DNA from: an uncultured Bacilli bacterium
GTDB lineage: Bacteria > Bacillota_I > Bacilli_A > RF39 > UBA660
NCBI GenBank assembly: GCA_949439935.1
Contig: CASRZA010000009.1
Coordinates: 1 to 33,363, forward strand
Reading direction: 5' to 3'
Length of the DNA: 33,363 bases
Positions 8,509 through 17,279 of this stretch are shown here, piece after piece. The notes beneath the pieces are model-generated. The model ran no database searches, had not been told where the DNA came from, and saw only the letters and a list, made by a program, of their open reading frames with translations. Position numbers and translations under genes: made by a program. The stretch's first letter is position 1. Each line of letters starts with the position of its first letter.

Positions 8509-10143
8509 CTATATTTCTTGAATGACTGCGATTATCATCGGTTTAGACTCTGTCTCGCTGTAAAAATACTTGCCTAGGTGCTCCCTTATCTCCTGCTTAA
8601 TGTTATTGTAATCGACATAATCGTCAGTCGTATTCTTTTCAATTATATTCTCGCTTATCTTTTTTATTTCACTTATCATTTCACTTGAATCTTTGACATA
8701 TATGAACCCTCGTGTCGTAACCTCCGGTCCGACGATAATCTTCTTCGTTTTCTTAGAAAGACTCGCGCTTACCAAAACTATTCCATTTTCCCCTAAAACT
8801 TCTCTATCTTTAAGTACTAGTTCTCCGACATCTTCGCCGATAGAACCATCGATGAACGTCTCTCCGATTTTTACGATCTCAGTTTTCTTCGATAAAATCC
8901 CATCCTCGAATGTCACTACTTCACCATTTTGTTTTAGGATGATATTTTCAGCAGGTACCCCTAAATCAGAAGCTAGGTTAGCATTGCCTACCATATATCT
9001 GTATTCACCTTCGACAGGCATACAGTACTTAGGTTTCAAAAGGTCGATCATCATCATCAGATCTTCCGCACTGGCGTGATGCAAAATAGTTTTATCTTTA
9101 GGAAGAGTATAAGATTCGATGTCCATTAGAGCAAGCTCATTTTGTAAATCGACTAACCTTTTCTCTGTAGAATCGTATACGGGTTCCGCGAACAAAATCG
9201 TATCTTTTTCCTTTAGATTGATGAATTTATCGTACCCATCGACGATTTTCCGTATATTATGGTACTGATTTTTCTCGTCGTCGCTTATCAATATTACACT
9301 CTTAGTGTCGTTCAAATTTTCAAGCGAGCCGATCATGTTAGCAGGAACTTTCAAATATCCGTTGTTGATCGCCATATTTACAAGTTTTTGTAACTTATGA
9401 CCCATGATCACGACTTTTCTATGCGAATTATTTAAAGAATCGAATATTTCTTGGATAGTATATAGGTGCTCGGTAAAAAGAGTTATTAGAACTCGTCCCG
9501 GAGCCTTGTTTATTATATCTCTAAAGTATCCTGCAAATTTGTGATGAGGACTCGTATGGCCGACTCGTTCAGAGAAACTCGATTCGCTCAGTAGACATAG
9601 AACTCCAAGCTTCCCGACATACGCTATCTTTCCTAAATCCATGCTATAACTTCCCGTCATAGAAGGATCGATCAAGAAATTTCCTGTGTACACTATCGCT
9701 CCATCCTTCGTGTTCACTACATACATCACAGAATCTGGAACAGAATGGTTAATATTTATAGGAAATATGCTCACTGGACCGAAGTTGATCTTATGATGGG
9801 CAGTTATCTCTAATATTCTCTTAGGATCTAATCCTTCGAGTTTCAAATATTCGATAGTATATTTAGTAGCAAAGACCTTTATGTTAGGCAACACTTTTAA
9901 AAGATCGAATATTCCCCCAGCATTTTCTGGATGGGAATGTGTCAAAAAGAGCCCTTTGATTCGCTTTTGATTCTTAACGAGATATTCATAATCTGGAACA
10001 GTATAATCAACTCCGTACATCTCGTCGGTCGCATACTTCAATCCGGCATCGAATATAAAAATTGCTCCATCTACTTCGATTACATAGGTGTTCTTTCCAT
10101 TTTCATTCAGGCCACCCATAGCCATTATTTTAATTTTACTCAT
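8509..10143 (-). CDS. RNase J family protein with degraded metal-binding site (RNase J2-like)
   Basis: 544 residues with the RNase J layout: metallo-beta-lactamase part, beta-CASP insert (about 210-350), return to the lactamase fold, and a C-terminal domain. Key catalytic residues are replaced. The HxHxDH motif reads HSHPEN (69-74), the conserved TGDF reads TGNF (153-156), and the PVHGE His is Glu (PVEGE, 376-380). His133 and HHAS (355-358) remain. In Firmicutes with two RNase J proteins, J2 has lost such residues and acts mainly as partner of J1. The same role is inferred here; the active paralogue is not in this window. AGAAAGGA lies ahead of the start. Confidence 0.88.
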   Translation of the reverse strand: MSKIKIMAMGGLNENGKNTYVIEVDGAIFIFDAGLKYATDEMYGVDYTVPDYEYLVKNQKRIKGLFLTHSHPENAGGIFDLLKVLPNIKVFATKYTIEYLKLEGLDPKRILEITAHHKINFGPVSIFPININHSVPDSVMYVVNTKDGAIVYTGNFLIDPSMTGSYSMDLGKIAYVGKLGVLCLLSESSFSERVGHTSPHHKFAGYFRDIINKAPGRVLITLFTEHLYTIQEIFDSLNNSHRKVVIMGHKLQKLVNMAINNGYLKVPANMIGSLENLNDTKSVILISDDEKNQYHNIRKIVDGYDKFINLKEKDTILFAEPVYDSTEKRLVDLQNELALMDIESYTLPKDKTILHHASAEDLMMMIDLLKPKYCMPVEGEYRYMVGNANLASDLGVPAENIILKQNGEVVTFEDGILSKKTEIVKIGETFIDGSIGEDVGELVLKDREVLGENGIVLVSASLSKKTKKIIVGPEVTTRGFIYVKDSSEMISEIKKISENIIEKNTTDDYVDYNNIKQEIREHLGKYFYSETESKPMIIAVIQEI

Positions 10144-10198
10144 ATAAAACGTTCCTTTCTAATTTAAAAAATTTATATAAAGTTAAATCGATAAATAC

Positions 10199-10227
10199 AT
10201 TATAACAGAAAAATTTATCAAAAGCAA
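10199..10227 (-). promoter_or_regulatory. Promoter of the RNase J-like/glyS operon
   Basis: TTGCTT (10222-10227), 17-base spacer, perfect TATAAT (10199-10204), about 55 bases before the start codon. Confidence 0.75.
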
Positions 10228-10270
10228 ATAGCAGGTGATCTGTTAATCAAATATGATCGTGCCAAAATGA

Positions 10271-10298
10271 AAAAAATGCTCCTAATTATAGAACATTT
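10271..10298 (-). terminator. Terminator after the second unknown paralogue
   Basis: Minus-strand stem AAATGTTC/GGAGCATTT with loop TATAATTA and one G-T pair, then TTTTTT. Confidence 0.8.
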
Positions 10299-10311
10299 AT
10301 TTCAATATCTT

Positions 10312-11778
10312 TTATATGACAAATCCTTTTTCTTCTTCTTCTAATCGTTTTTCCTCTGAAACCGCATCTCCCTCGTCATCTAATCCATAACGTTTATCGA
10401 TTTTCTTTGAAACGCAAGTTTGTATTTTACTTAAAGCTTCGTACGATTTTCCTGCCCCTATACCTCTTGCAAAATAATTGTCATCTTCGTCTTTTAGAGT
10501 CTCACAATATTCTATTGCCAAACTGCTCAATCTAATTATATCTAAATTACATCCATCATAAGGTAAATTACATATACGGTGAATCTCGTCGAACACATCG
10601 GATACGAAAGAACTACTCATGTCGTCCCTAAAATCGAACCCTAAATATGCAAGTCTGTCTTCTAAATCTGTGACATCATAAATAGGTTTGACATCGCTAT
10701 TTCTATGTGCTTCAAAAACTTTAGCCTCGAACTGCATGAGCCAATTCATGAAATAGAATTTATCGAATTTATGATGGATCTTGTTCAGAATATATGCCGT
10801 CAACATCTCATTTAACCCCACAAGTTCATTTTCGAACTCTATTTGGTCCAATCTCATAAAATTGTACAGCTTTTTAACACAGGTTAAAAAGTTTCCTTCC
10901 ATACTAAATTTTTCTTCTAGCGTTTTAGAAGGCGCGATGGTCGCATTCATATCGTATTCTTTTTCTAAAAAACTTACTAATTCTTGAACTACTTCGCTCT
11001 TACATGAAGATATCGATCTATCGAGAGTTCCAAAAAGCTCTAATCCACAGAGAGTTAAGAAATTTGGAGCATAAATTGCACTTAGATAAAATGAACACAC
11101 TTCCAAACCTCCATTCATGAAGAAAACTGCTAAAGCGATATAAGAAATGAAATGTAAAGGTAAAGTTTTCCAAAAAATATTGAGAAGATTGACGATTTTA
11201 CTTTTTAAATCTTTACCAGGAATTTTTACGAAATCATAGAATTCGCCTTCGTTTCGCACGAGTTCATCTCTTATCGATCTTGCGACATAATCACTTAAAT
11301 CGCTCTCTATAGTTCCCGTACTAGAAAATTCGTGGGCAATTTCTCTCGTCGTCGATCTTATTTTCTTATCTCTATTTATTATATCTTCGTGTTTTTTTAA
11401 TCGATCGTTAATAGTTGCATGCGTCTCAATATCAACACCCATATATTTATTGCTCAAAGCAACAAGCTTGCTAGCGAACGACTTATCCAACGTAAGGATT
11501 CCTCTAAAATATATGATAATTTCTTCGTCTATATAATGGTCGTTTTCTATTCCATGCATATACAGCCTTATCTTATCATCCAGAAGATAAAATGACTGGA
11601 CTATATCTTTTTTATCTATCAAACTTTCTAACCATGCTAAAAATTCTTCTTTTTTACAAGTATGCTTTTCTCCTACAGTTCTGTGTAAAAATGCTATTCC
11701 TCCCATATCATCTCCGCCGTCCACAGGAATTAAAGTCACTGTATCGTTTTTAGATTCTGCCATTTTAAATAATTTCAT
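10312..11778 (-). CDS. Unknown two-helix membrane protein, paralogue B of a tandem pair
   Basis: 488 residues, family not recognised. A soluble N-terminal part of about 200 residues is followed by a hydrophobic stretch at about 200-255 (two membrane segments, LPLHFISYIALAVFFMNGG and a second near YAPNFLTLCGLELFG), then a helical C-terminal half. Residues from about 370 on align with the neighbour at 11916-13442: DLEDRLAYLGF against DLEKRLEFLGY, LPYDGC against MPYARC, then IIRLSSLAIEYCE against IFRIYALAFKYAE. The tail is strongly acidic. It has its own promoter and terminator. GAGGTG lies four bases before the ATG. No catalytic motif is visible. Confidence 0.8.
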   Translation of the reverse strand: MKLFKMAESKNDTVTLIPVDGGDDMGGIAFLHRTVGEKHTCKKEEFLAWLESLIDKKDIVQSFYLLDDKIRLYMHGIENDHYIDEEIIIYFRGILTLDKSFASKLVALSNKYMGVDIETHATINDRLKKHEDIINRDKKIRSTTREIAHEFSSTGTIESDLSDYVARSIRDELVRNEGEFYDFVKIPGKDLKSKIVNLLNIFWKTLPLHFISYIALAVFFMNGGLEVCSFYLSAIYAPNFLTLCGLELFGTLDRSISSCKSEVVQELVSFLEKEYDMNATIAPSKTLEEKFSMEGNFLTCVKKLYNFMRLDQIEFENELVGLNEMLTAYILNKIHHKFDKFYFMNWLMQFEAKVFEAHRNSDVKPIYDVTDLEDRLAYLGFDFRDDMSSSFVSDVFDEIHRICNLPYDGCNLDIIRLSSLAIEYCETLKDEDDNYFARGIGAGKSYEALSKIQTCVSKKIDKRYGLDDEGDAVSEEKRLEEEEKGFVI

Positions 11779-11795
11779 AAAACACCTCGAAGCTT

Positions 11796-11824
11796 ATATT
11801 ACATTTTAAGAAATTAAAAGTCAA
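11796..11824 (-). promoter_or_regulatory. Promoter of unknown paralogue B
   Basis: TTGACT (11819-11824), 17-base spacer, TAATAT (11796-11801). Closely like the promoter of paralogue A (TTGACT-N17-TAAAAT), so the duplication may have included the control region. Confidence 0.75.
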
Positions 11825-11915
11825 TAAAAACCGATTATCTCTATTGTCATTATGATATTCTACCTCGAGCTCCTCATAATCTAAATTGTAAAGACATATT
11901 TTTTGTTACACATCG

Positions 11916-13442
11916 TTATTCCAAGGGCGTATTGACGATTTGTCTTCCTTTATCCAACTCCTGAGATGAGACATGTTCATCCACAACATGATCATTTAAG
12001 GAATCTTCAATTAAACTGTTTCTCTTTTTAGTTACATCGCTCTCTATCTCTTCTAATTCATTAAAAAGTTTAGTCGCAAGAGTGCCTAAAGCTCTGTAAT
12101 TTCCATCCGAGTCGATACCTGATTCTGCATATTTAAAAGCGAGCGCATAAATCCTAAATATCTCCACTTCACATCTAGCATAAGGCATCTTCAAGATACC
12201 ATCTAAAGAACCGTATACGTCGTTTAAAAACCTATCCTCAGATTTTTTCGCGATCGGGTAACCTAAAAATTCTAATCTCTTTTCCAAATCTTCTTTTCCA
12301 AAAGCTATCTTCGATCTATCTACAAATCCACTTTGGTCGTTTTTAGCATACATTCTCATCTCTATTGCATTAAGCCATTCTAAAAAATGCATTCGCTCTT
12401 CTAAATCGAGCCTCTTCTTATAAGCAATTTTATATTCCTCCACTAAGACGTGGATTTCTTCCAAAACCTCGCCAAAATCTACGCCTTTATGCTTTTGCAC
12501 ATAACGTAAATCGCTCAATATGAACTTATAGAAGACGTCTTCAATATAGAAAGCAGCATCGTCCACACTATGTACAAGTTTGACAGTTTCTCTTTTAAAA
12601 CCGTACTCCTTTTCCAACTTTTCGAGTAACTTATCCGCGGTATATGTCCTCTGCTTGTACTTTACAAAATCCACATTACCAGTCATACCCATGATCAAAG
12701 TAACTTCTGTTCCAAATATGCAGCCGCCTAAAAATCCCAAAACAACTTTAAAGAACCATTCTGGCATACTGAATCCTACTCCCAAAACCACACTGCAAAA
12801 AGTGAGCAGAATTAATATCCCAAAAGATAAAAGCGTTCTTTCATAACAGAATTGTAATACCTCGCAAATCCTTCCAAAGAAGTGTTTTCCAAAAAAATTT
12901 GTATTCTGTACGATTCTCTTCTTATTATTTGCAAGATGATGATACACACTACTTAGCGTTTCAGAATCATATGCCAAAGAAATATTTTTTGTCTTGGCAA
13001 ATTCATAAAGTAATTTTTTCGAAACGTCATCGATCCTATTTTTCCTTTCTACCAATGCGCTATATTTGTTTAGTAAGCTCCCGATATTTTCGTCGGTCTC
13101 AGATTTACAACTGTAATACTCTCTCAAAAGTTCTTTTAAAGGCTCTATAAAGCTTTCTTCGTTCAATAGATTAGTAGGGAATCTTAAAACGGTTTCTGAC
13201 GCCTCATACGTTCCATCTACAAATCCCTCTAAATTTAAAGTCAATTCTTTCCTATAAGTAAGTTCTAACTTTACTATCGTGTTTTTAGTTCTTATCTTAT
13301 CTCTAAGATACTCAAAAAATTCGTCGAAAGATGCCTTGTAGATTCTCTCTTCATCATCGATATATTTCCAACAATTTTCTCCACCCATCATCGGAAAAAA
13401 AATGAGCTCTGACTTGCCCCATCTGCTTACATTATATGTCAT
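11916..13442 (-). CDS. Unknown two-helix membrane protein, paralogue A of a tandem pair
   Basis: 508 residues, family not recognised. The N-terminal part (about 1-190) is soluble. Two strong membrane helices follow at about 205-255 (LLSFGILILLTFCSVVLGVG and a second with GFLGGCIFGTEVTLIMG). The C-terminal 250 residues are charged and probably helical. It shares the C-terminal landmarks of the 10312-11778 protein (DLEKRLEFLGY, MPYARC, FRIYALAFKYAE, SDGNYRALG). The N-terminal regions also correspond weakly (EYLRDKIRTKNTIVKLEL). GAGGTGATATAA precedes the ATG. No enzyme motif, signal peptide or repeat is recognised. A tandem duplication that has diverged is inferred. Confidence 0.8.
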   Translation of the reverse strand: MTYNVSRWGKSELIFFPMMGGENCWKYIDDEERIYKASFDEFFEYLRDKIRTKNTIVKLELTYRKELTLNLEGFVDGTYEASETVLRFPTNLLNEESFIEPLKELLREYYSCKSETDENIGSLLNKYSALVERKNRIDDVSKKLLYEFAKTKNISLAYDSETLSSVYHHLANNKKRIVQNTNFFGKHFFGRICEVLQFCYERTLLSFGILILLTFCSVVLGVGFSMPEWFFKVVLGFLGGCIFGTEVTLIMGMTGNVDFVKYKQRTYTADKLLEKLEKEYGFKRETVKLVHSVDDAAFYIEDVFYKFILSDLRYVQKHKGVDFGEVLEEIHVLVEEYKIAYKKRLDLEERMHFLEWLNAIEMRMYAKNDQSGFVDRSKIAFGKEDLEKRLEFLGYPIAKKSEDRFLNDVYGSLDGILKMPYARCEVEIFRIYALAFKYAESGIDSDGNYRALGTLATKLFNELEEIESDVTKKRNSLIEDSLNDHVVDEHVSSQELDKGRQIVNTPLE

Positions 13443-13470
13443 TTATATCACCTCAAAATATTACTAGTTT

Positions 13471-13499
13471 ATTTTACATTTATAACCATTTCAAGTCAA
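13471..13499 (-). promoter_or_regulatory. Promoter of unknown paralogue A
   Basis: TTGACT (13494-13499), 17-base spacer, TAAAAT (13471-13476), about 30 bases before the start codon. Confidence 0.75.
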
Positions 13500-13525
13500 C
13501 ACGTTTTATAAACAAAAGAGATCTC

Positions 13526-14308
13526 TTAGCGGGATCCCTTCTCGTTTATGAGTTTAGATATATGAACGATATCTAAATCTTTATATTCAATTTCGTTTAA
13601 AATATATTTAATATTTTCTTTAGTTACGCCTGAAGATATGAGGATGATGCTTCCAGGGCGTATACTATTTTTAACTTCGATCAAATTTGAACTGGTCAAA
13701 GCTTTACTCGGATTCAATAGATAATACGAATTTTTTTCGCAGAGAGATAAGTTGCTCAAATCCTTCAAACATAATTTCGGACTATTTTTAAGTTTAGAAT
13801 TTAATTCGTTAAACTCTGTCTTGTCATACGCTCCATTTATCATTTCGACATGGGATGAAGTTTCTTGATATTTAGTAGATACTTTGTCGTAATCCAACTT
13901 TATCTCGTCAAAATAATTTGTGATCTCTTCGTTATCTACGATTATGAAACTGACTTGTCTATTATTAGGGTTGCCAGCTGTTATAAATTTATCTTTATTA
14001 TCTTCGAGAGAATTTTTAGGTTTAATGTAATCATAGACTAGGAAGTTTTCATTAAAAGAACCGAAATCGTGCATAGAAAGATAACTTTCTTCGCTGTTTA
14101 CGACCCTTCCGAACCTTCCCGGTATGATAGAGTTCTCCTTTACATTTATGACAGCATCTTCTGCTTCCAATTCATAAGTAGAACTCACGGTTTTTATCTC
14201 TTGCATGAGTTCACTTTTATTTGCAACCATCATGCTAACTTTATCTGTAAAATAAAAGCTGAATACTACCAGAGCAAATCCGCCGAGCCACTCAAAAATC
14301 TTGCGCAT
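13526..14308 (-). CDS. Membrane-anchored, degenerate polysaccharide-deacetylase-like protein
   Basis: 260 residues: an N-terminal membrane anchor (about 8-25), a linker with a conserved-looking SIIPGRFGRVVNSEESYLSM block, and a region resembling the NodB fold (QVSFIIVDNEEI at the position of the usual TFDDG). The deacetylase metal-binding Asp and HxxxH are not present, so it is probably not an active deacetylase. The C-terminal part (IRPGSIILISSGVTKENIKYI) resembles the family's final strands. The family call is tentative and based on overall pattern. AGGTGA lies seven bases before the ATG. It is 56 bases downstream of ssb, so they may be cotranscribed. Confidence 0.55.
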   Translation of the reverse strand: MRKIFEWLGGFALVVFSFYFTDKVSMMVANKSELMQEIKTVSSTYELEAEDAVINVKENSIIPGRFGRVVNSEESYLSMHDFGSFNENFLVYDYIKPKNSLEDNKDKFITAGNPNNRQVSFIIVDNEEITNYFDEIKLDYDKVSTKYQETSSHVEMINGAYDKTEFNELNSKLKNSPKLCLKDLSNLSLCEKNSYYLLNPSKALTSSNLIEVKNSIRPGSIILISSGVTKENIKYILNEIEYKDLDIVHISKLINEKGSR

Positions 14309-14364
14309 CTTTTCATCACCTATTAAAGATTATGAATGAAAATAAAATTTATTCCGCCTTAATA

Positions 14365-14727
14365 TCACTCGTCGAGTTTTTCTTCTTCATCTTCTTCGTC
14401 TTCGGCATCTCTGTGTTGAGACTGGACGAAAGATACCTGCTCAGCGACCATCTCATAGGAATAGACTTTTTTATCATCTTTATCTGTATAGTTGTTATTT
14501 TGGACTCTTGCTTTAATAGAAACTACGTCACCTTTTTTACAATACTCACAAACTTTCTCAGCTATTATGTTCCACACTGTACAAGTTATAAAATCCGATT
14601 CATATATCCCTTCAGAATTTTTAAACTGTCTTTTGACTGCTACAGTCAAATAGCAACAACTTTTGCTGTCGATCTTTTTTATCTCCGGATCCTTAGTAAG
14701 TCTCCCGACCAGAATTAATTGATTCAT
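14365..14727 (-). CDS. ssb: Single-stranded DNA-binding protein, short form without canonical tail
   Basis: 120 residues. The OB fold begins MNQLILVGRLTKDPEIKKID and continues with the usual WNIIAEKVCEYCKKGDVVSI core. The acidic tail ends EEEKLDE, not the DDDIPF-type tip that recruits partner proteins in housekeeping SSBs. It is not flanked by rpsF and rpsR as the main ssb normally is. It may therefore be a secondary SSB comparable to SsbB of Bacillus, which acts in competence; that is inference. A strong AAAGGAGGG precedes the ATG. Confidence 0.9.
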   Translation of the reverse strand: MNQLILVGRLTKDPEIKKIDSKSCCYLTVAVKRQFKNSEGIYESDFITCTVWNIIAEKVCEYCKKGDVVSIKARVQNNNYTDKDDKKVYSYEMVAEQVSFVQSQHRDAEDEEDEEEKLDE

Positions 14728-14750
14728 ACTTTTCCCTCCTTTCCACGGAC

Positions 14751-14780
14751 ACTATAACAAAAGATCTAAACCAAAAGCAA
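14751..14780 (-). promoter_or_regulatory. Promoter of ssb
   Basis: TTGCTT (14775-14780), 18-base spacer, TATAGT (14751-14756), about 25 bases ahead of the start. The 91-bp repeat copy A begins about 27 bases upstream of the -35. Confidence 0.65.
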
Positions 14781-14807
14781 ACCGCAAAAAAAGCATTTTT
14801 ATACCTC

Positions 14808-14898
14808 AAAAATGTTCATTTCTCAGTGAGATTTGACATTTTTGCACGAAATTTTAACTAAAATTTCATTTTCGTAGTACAAAAACGCTATTTTCGTA
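14808..14898 (-). repeat. 91-bp dispersed repeat, copy A
   Basis: Read on the minus strand it begins TACGAAAATAGCGTTTTTGT, directly after the spmB stop codon, and ends with ATGAACATTTTT. It aligns without gaps to 22011-22101 on the plus strand: 63 of 82 bases match over the core, plus 7 of the 9 preceding bases. It contains a first hairpin (TACGAAAA/TTTTTGTA) and a long second hairpin (AAAAATGTCA..TCTCA / TGAGA..TGAACATTTTT). Confidence 0.75.
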
Positions 14899-15420
14899 TC
14901 AAACTCCAAAAATTAAATAAACTACGATAAAACTCATGATGATGCCGACACAATCTGCAAAAAGCCCAGCCTTTAAAGCATATCTTATCTTCTTGATGCC
15001 GACACTTCCAAAATAGAGAGTTATCACATAAAAAGTGGTATCGGTACTTCCTTGCAGTACGCTCGCAAAACGCCCTACAAAAGAATCTGTTCCAAAATTT
15101 TGAAAGATATCGGTCATGATAACTTGACTGGCCGAACCACTTATAGGGCGGAGTAACGCCATAGGAAATATACTGACGGGCATGTTCGGTCCTAAGGCGT
15201 CGGCAACTGCACCGAAGATGCTGTCGAGGAAACCACTATGTAAGAAGATATTGACGGCGAAAACCATCGCCACCGTAAAAGGAAATATGCTTATTGCACT
15301 ATCGATACCCTCCTTCGCACCTTTTATAAAAGAAGAATAAATGTCGACCTTTTTAATCATACCATATAATATGATACCTATGATCATCAAAGGAATTAAA
15401 AGTAAAGAAAAAGTCGTCAA
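14899..15420 (-). CDS. spmB: Spore maturation protein B
   Basis: About 174 residues, hydrophobic, with the nucleoside-recognition-domain (Gate) layout and the typical PMALLRPISGSASQ element. In Bacillus, spmA and spmB act in spore core dehydration. Start choice: the GTG at 15429 lies within the ribosome binding site (AGAGGTGG), so the TTG at 15420 (protein MTTFSLLLIPL) has better spacing. It lies 144 bases after spmA; the gap holds a possible promoter and short ORF. Confidence 0.9.
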   Translation of the reverse strand: MTTFSLLLIPLMIIGIILYGMIKKVDIYSSFIKGAKEGIDSAISIFPFTVAMVFAVNIFLHSGFLDSIFGAVADALGPNMPVSIFPMALLRPISGSASQVIMTDIFQNFGTDSFVGRFASVLQGSTDTTFYVITLYFGSVGIKKIRYALKAGLFADCVGIIMSFIVVYLIFGV

Positions 15421-15441
15421 GCAAACCACCTCTACATAAGT

Positions 15442-15516
15442 TTATTCTCGACTTATAACAAAAGACCAATTATAAGAGTCTTTCTTAAAACAAAAGATAT
15501 TGTCTTCTAAAGACAT
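15442..15516 (-). CDS. Possible 24-residue ORF between spmA and spmB
   Basis: An ATG frame beginning MSLEDNIFCFKKD, following GGTGG and a promoter-like pair. The 3' half overlaps a weak hairpin (AAAGAC/GTCTTT). It could be a small peptide, a leader or chance. There is no homology evidence. Confidence 0.25.
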   Translation of the reverse strand: MSLEDNIFCFKKDSYNWSFVISRE

Positions 15517-15529
15517 CGTTGTTACCACC

Positions 15530-15558
15530 ACTATAATATAACTCTCTTAAGTTTTCAA
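15530..15558 (-). promoter_or_regulatory. Possible internal promoter ahead of spmB
   Basis: TTGAAA (15553-15558), 17-base spacer, TATAGT (15530-15535), just after the spmA stop codon. Confidence 0.45.
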
Positions 15559-15564
15559 ATAAAT

Positions 15565-16149
15565 CTATTTATTCCTGTTCTTTTTTCTAATTAAATAATC
15601 GAGAGAAATACCCGCGACCGTCGAGCAAAGCGTCGCCGCCAAAGCCGCGGATATAATCTCGCCTGGATTAGCACTTCCATACATGGCGCGAAGGCTTATT
15701 ATAGCTGTCGGTATGAGAGTGACTCCCGAAGTATTTAAAACTAGAAAAGTTATCATCGCAGGACTCGCAGTATCCTTCTTGTCGTTTATTTCTTGCAACT
15801 TTTCCATCGCTTTCAAACCGAAAGGAGTCGCAGCACTTCCCAGACCGACCATGTTAACTATTATATTAGAAGCGATAAGCCCTAATGACTCGTGCCCTTC
15901 TGGAATACTCGGAAATAATCTTTTTAAAACGAATGAAAACTTATAGGCGATTTTAGAAAGAAGTCCAGAATCGCTCGCGATCTGCATGAGGCCCATCCAT
16001 AACACTATGACGGGAAACATCGTAGCAAACATCTCTAGACTCTGTGCCGAGCTTTTCAATACTTCGTCGTTTACCAAAGATAGATTTCCACTTATAAAAC
16101 TATAAAATATTCCAACTAATATCAAAATACCCCAAATTAGACTTACCAT
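15565..16149 (-). CDS. spmA: Spore maturation protein A
   Basis: 194 residues with several membrane helices and the SpmA/nucleoside-recognition features ASNIIVNMVGLGSAATPFGL and TFLVLNTSGVTLIPTAIIS. Its 5' end overlaps the carboxypeptidase gene by seven bases, as expected for the dacB-spmA-spmB cluster of spore formers. The C-terminus is a short basic tail (RKKNRNK). Confidence 0.92.
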   Translation of the reverse strand: MVSLIWGILILVGIFYSFISGNLSLVNDEVLKSSAQSLEMFATMFPVIVLWMGLMQIASDSGLLSKIAYKFSFVLKRLFPSIPEGHESLGLIASNIIVNMVGLGSAATPFGLKAMEKLQEINDKKDTASPAMITFLVLNTSGVTLIPTAIISLRAMYGSANPGEIISAALAATLCSTVAGISLDYLIRKKNRNK

Positions 16150-17204
16150 TTAAAACGTTCCTTTATCTTTTCCCAGAAAGTCTTCGGTTTACCTAACTTC
16201 TCGGCATATATATTTACTTTTTTATATTCTTTACCATCCAAAGTGATACTGAGAGTTCCGATTATCTTAGTCCCATACCACTCTTCCCCGTCATCTTTGT
16301 AGAGTTCGACTTCTCTTTTCAACTTCTTTTTTTCATCTTTCTTTAAAAGCATCGAAAAATCGGACGTCGTGTAAACCTTATAACCGTTTTTATACTTTAT
16401 CTCGAGATTATCCTTATCTATCAGAAGATATTTCTTATACATCTCAAAATACTTTTCATATAGATTCTTATGAGTATCGAATCTTTCTCGATCGACAAAC
16501 GTCGCGATCACTAAATTTTTATCATCTTTCGAAGCAGCCGATACAAAAGTATGTTTTGCCCTAGTCGTATAGCCTATTTTACCACCCGTCGCATACTTAT
16601 AATCTGTAATTAACCTATTTTTATTAAACCATTCATAAGTGCCAAAGTTAGATTTACTCACATATTTAGTTACGCCAGAGATCTTTCTAAATTCTTCGTT
16701 ATTCATGGCTTCTCTCATCAAAAGACACATGTCATAGACCGTACTCCTATTCTCATTTTCTTCGTCTAAGCCGTGTGGATTAGAAAATGTCGTCTCGTGC
16801 ATGCCGATCATCAATGCTGTATCGTTCATAAGTTTTACGAACCCCTCTACACTTCCCGCGGTGTATTTAGCAAGGACGAGTGCAGCATCGTTTCCACTTC
16901 TAAGCATGAGTCCATAGAGCAGATCCTCGACAGTGAATTTTTCCCCTGGCTTCAGATATATAGAACTTCCATATGCTTTCAATATTTCCTCTCCTGCGAC
17001 GACTTCCTCTTTTAAATCTACGTTATTCAAAACTACTAAAGCAGTCATTATCTTAGTAGTAGAAGCGATCAAATATCTAGAATCCGCATCGTGACTATAG
17101 AGAACTCTTCCACTGTCCGCATCCATCACGACCGCGGCACTATAAGCGAATACAGTTTCTATCGATAAGATAATACAAGCACAAAAAAATATCACTTTCT
17201 TCAT
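16143..17204 (-). CDS. dacB: D-alanyl-D-alanine carboxypeptidase (S11), sporulation DacB/DacF type
   Basis: 354 residues from the ATG at 17204. A signal peptide (KKVIFFCACIILSIETVFAY) is followed by the penicillin-binding motifs STTK (48-51), SGN (103-105) and KIG (209-211, where KTG is commonest). A C-terminal beta domain and a basic end follow. It trims stem peptides of peptidoglycan. The position before spmA-spmB points to the spore cortex, as for DacB of Bacillus. An in-frame GTG at 17213 is less likely because it overlaps the weak TAGTGA binding site. CATATAAT lies about 15 bases ahead and could be a sigma-E-type -10, but no matching -35 is convincing. Confidence 0.88.
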   Translation of the reverse strand: MKKVIFFCACIILSIETVFAYSAAVVMDADSGRVLYSHDADSRYLIASTTKIMTALVVLNNVDLKEEVVAGEEILKAYGSSIYLKPGEKFTVEDLLYGLMLRSGNDAALVLAKYTAGSVEGFVKLMNDTALMIGMHETTFSNPHGLDEENENRSTVYDMCLLMREAMNNEEFRKISGVTKYVSKSNFGTYEWFNKNRLITDYKYATGGKIGYTTRAKHTFVSAASKDDKNLVIATFVDRERFDTHKNLYEKYFEMYKKYLLIDKDNLEIKYKNGYKVYTTSDFSMLLKKDEKKKLKREVELYKDDGEEWYGTKIIGTLSITLDGKEYKKVNIYAEKLGKPKTFWEKIKERFKW

Positions 17205-17279
17205 AATTATCACTATTAGATTATATGAAAGAGATGATATTTTTATTTTCTAATTTTTTAATGATAGTAGACATTTAAT

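Noticed and set aside
11842-11880. ATTATGA/TCATAAT inverted repeat between the two unknown paralogues as a terminator
   Set aside because: A 7-bp AT-rich stem with a long loop and no T-run; it may be chance.
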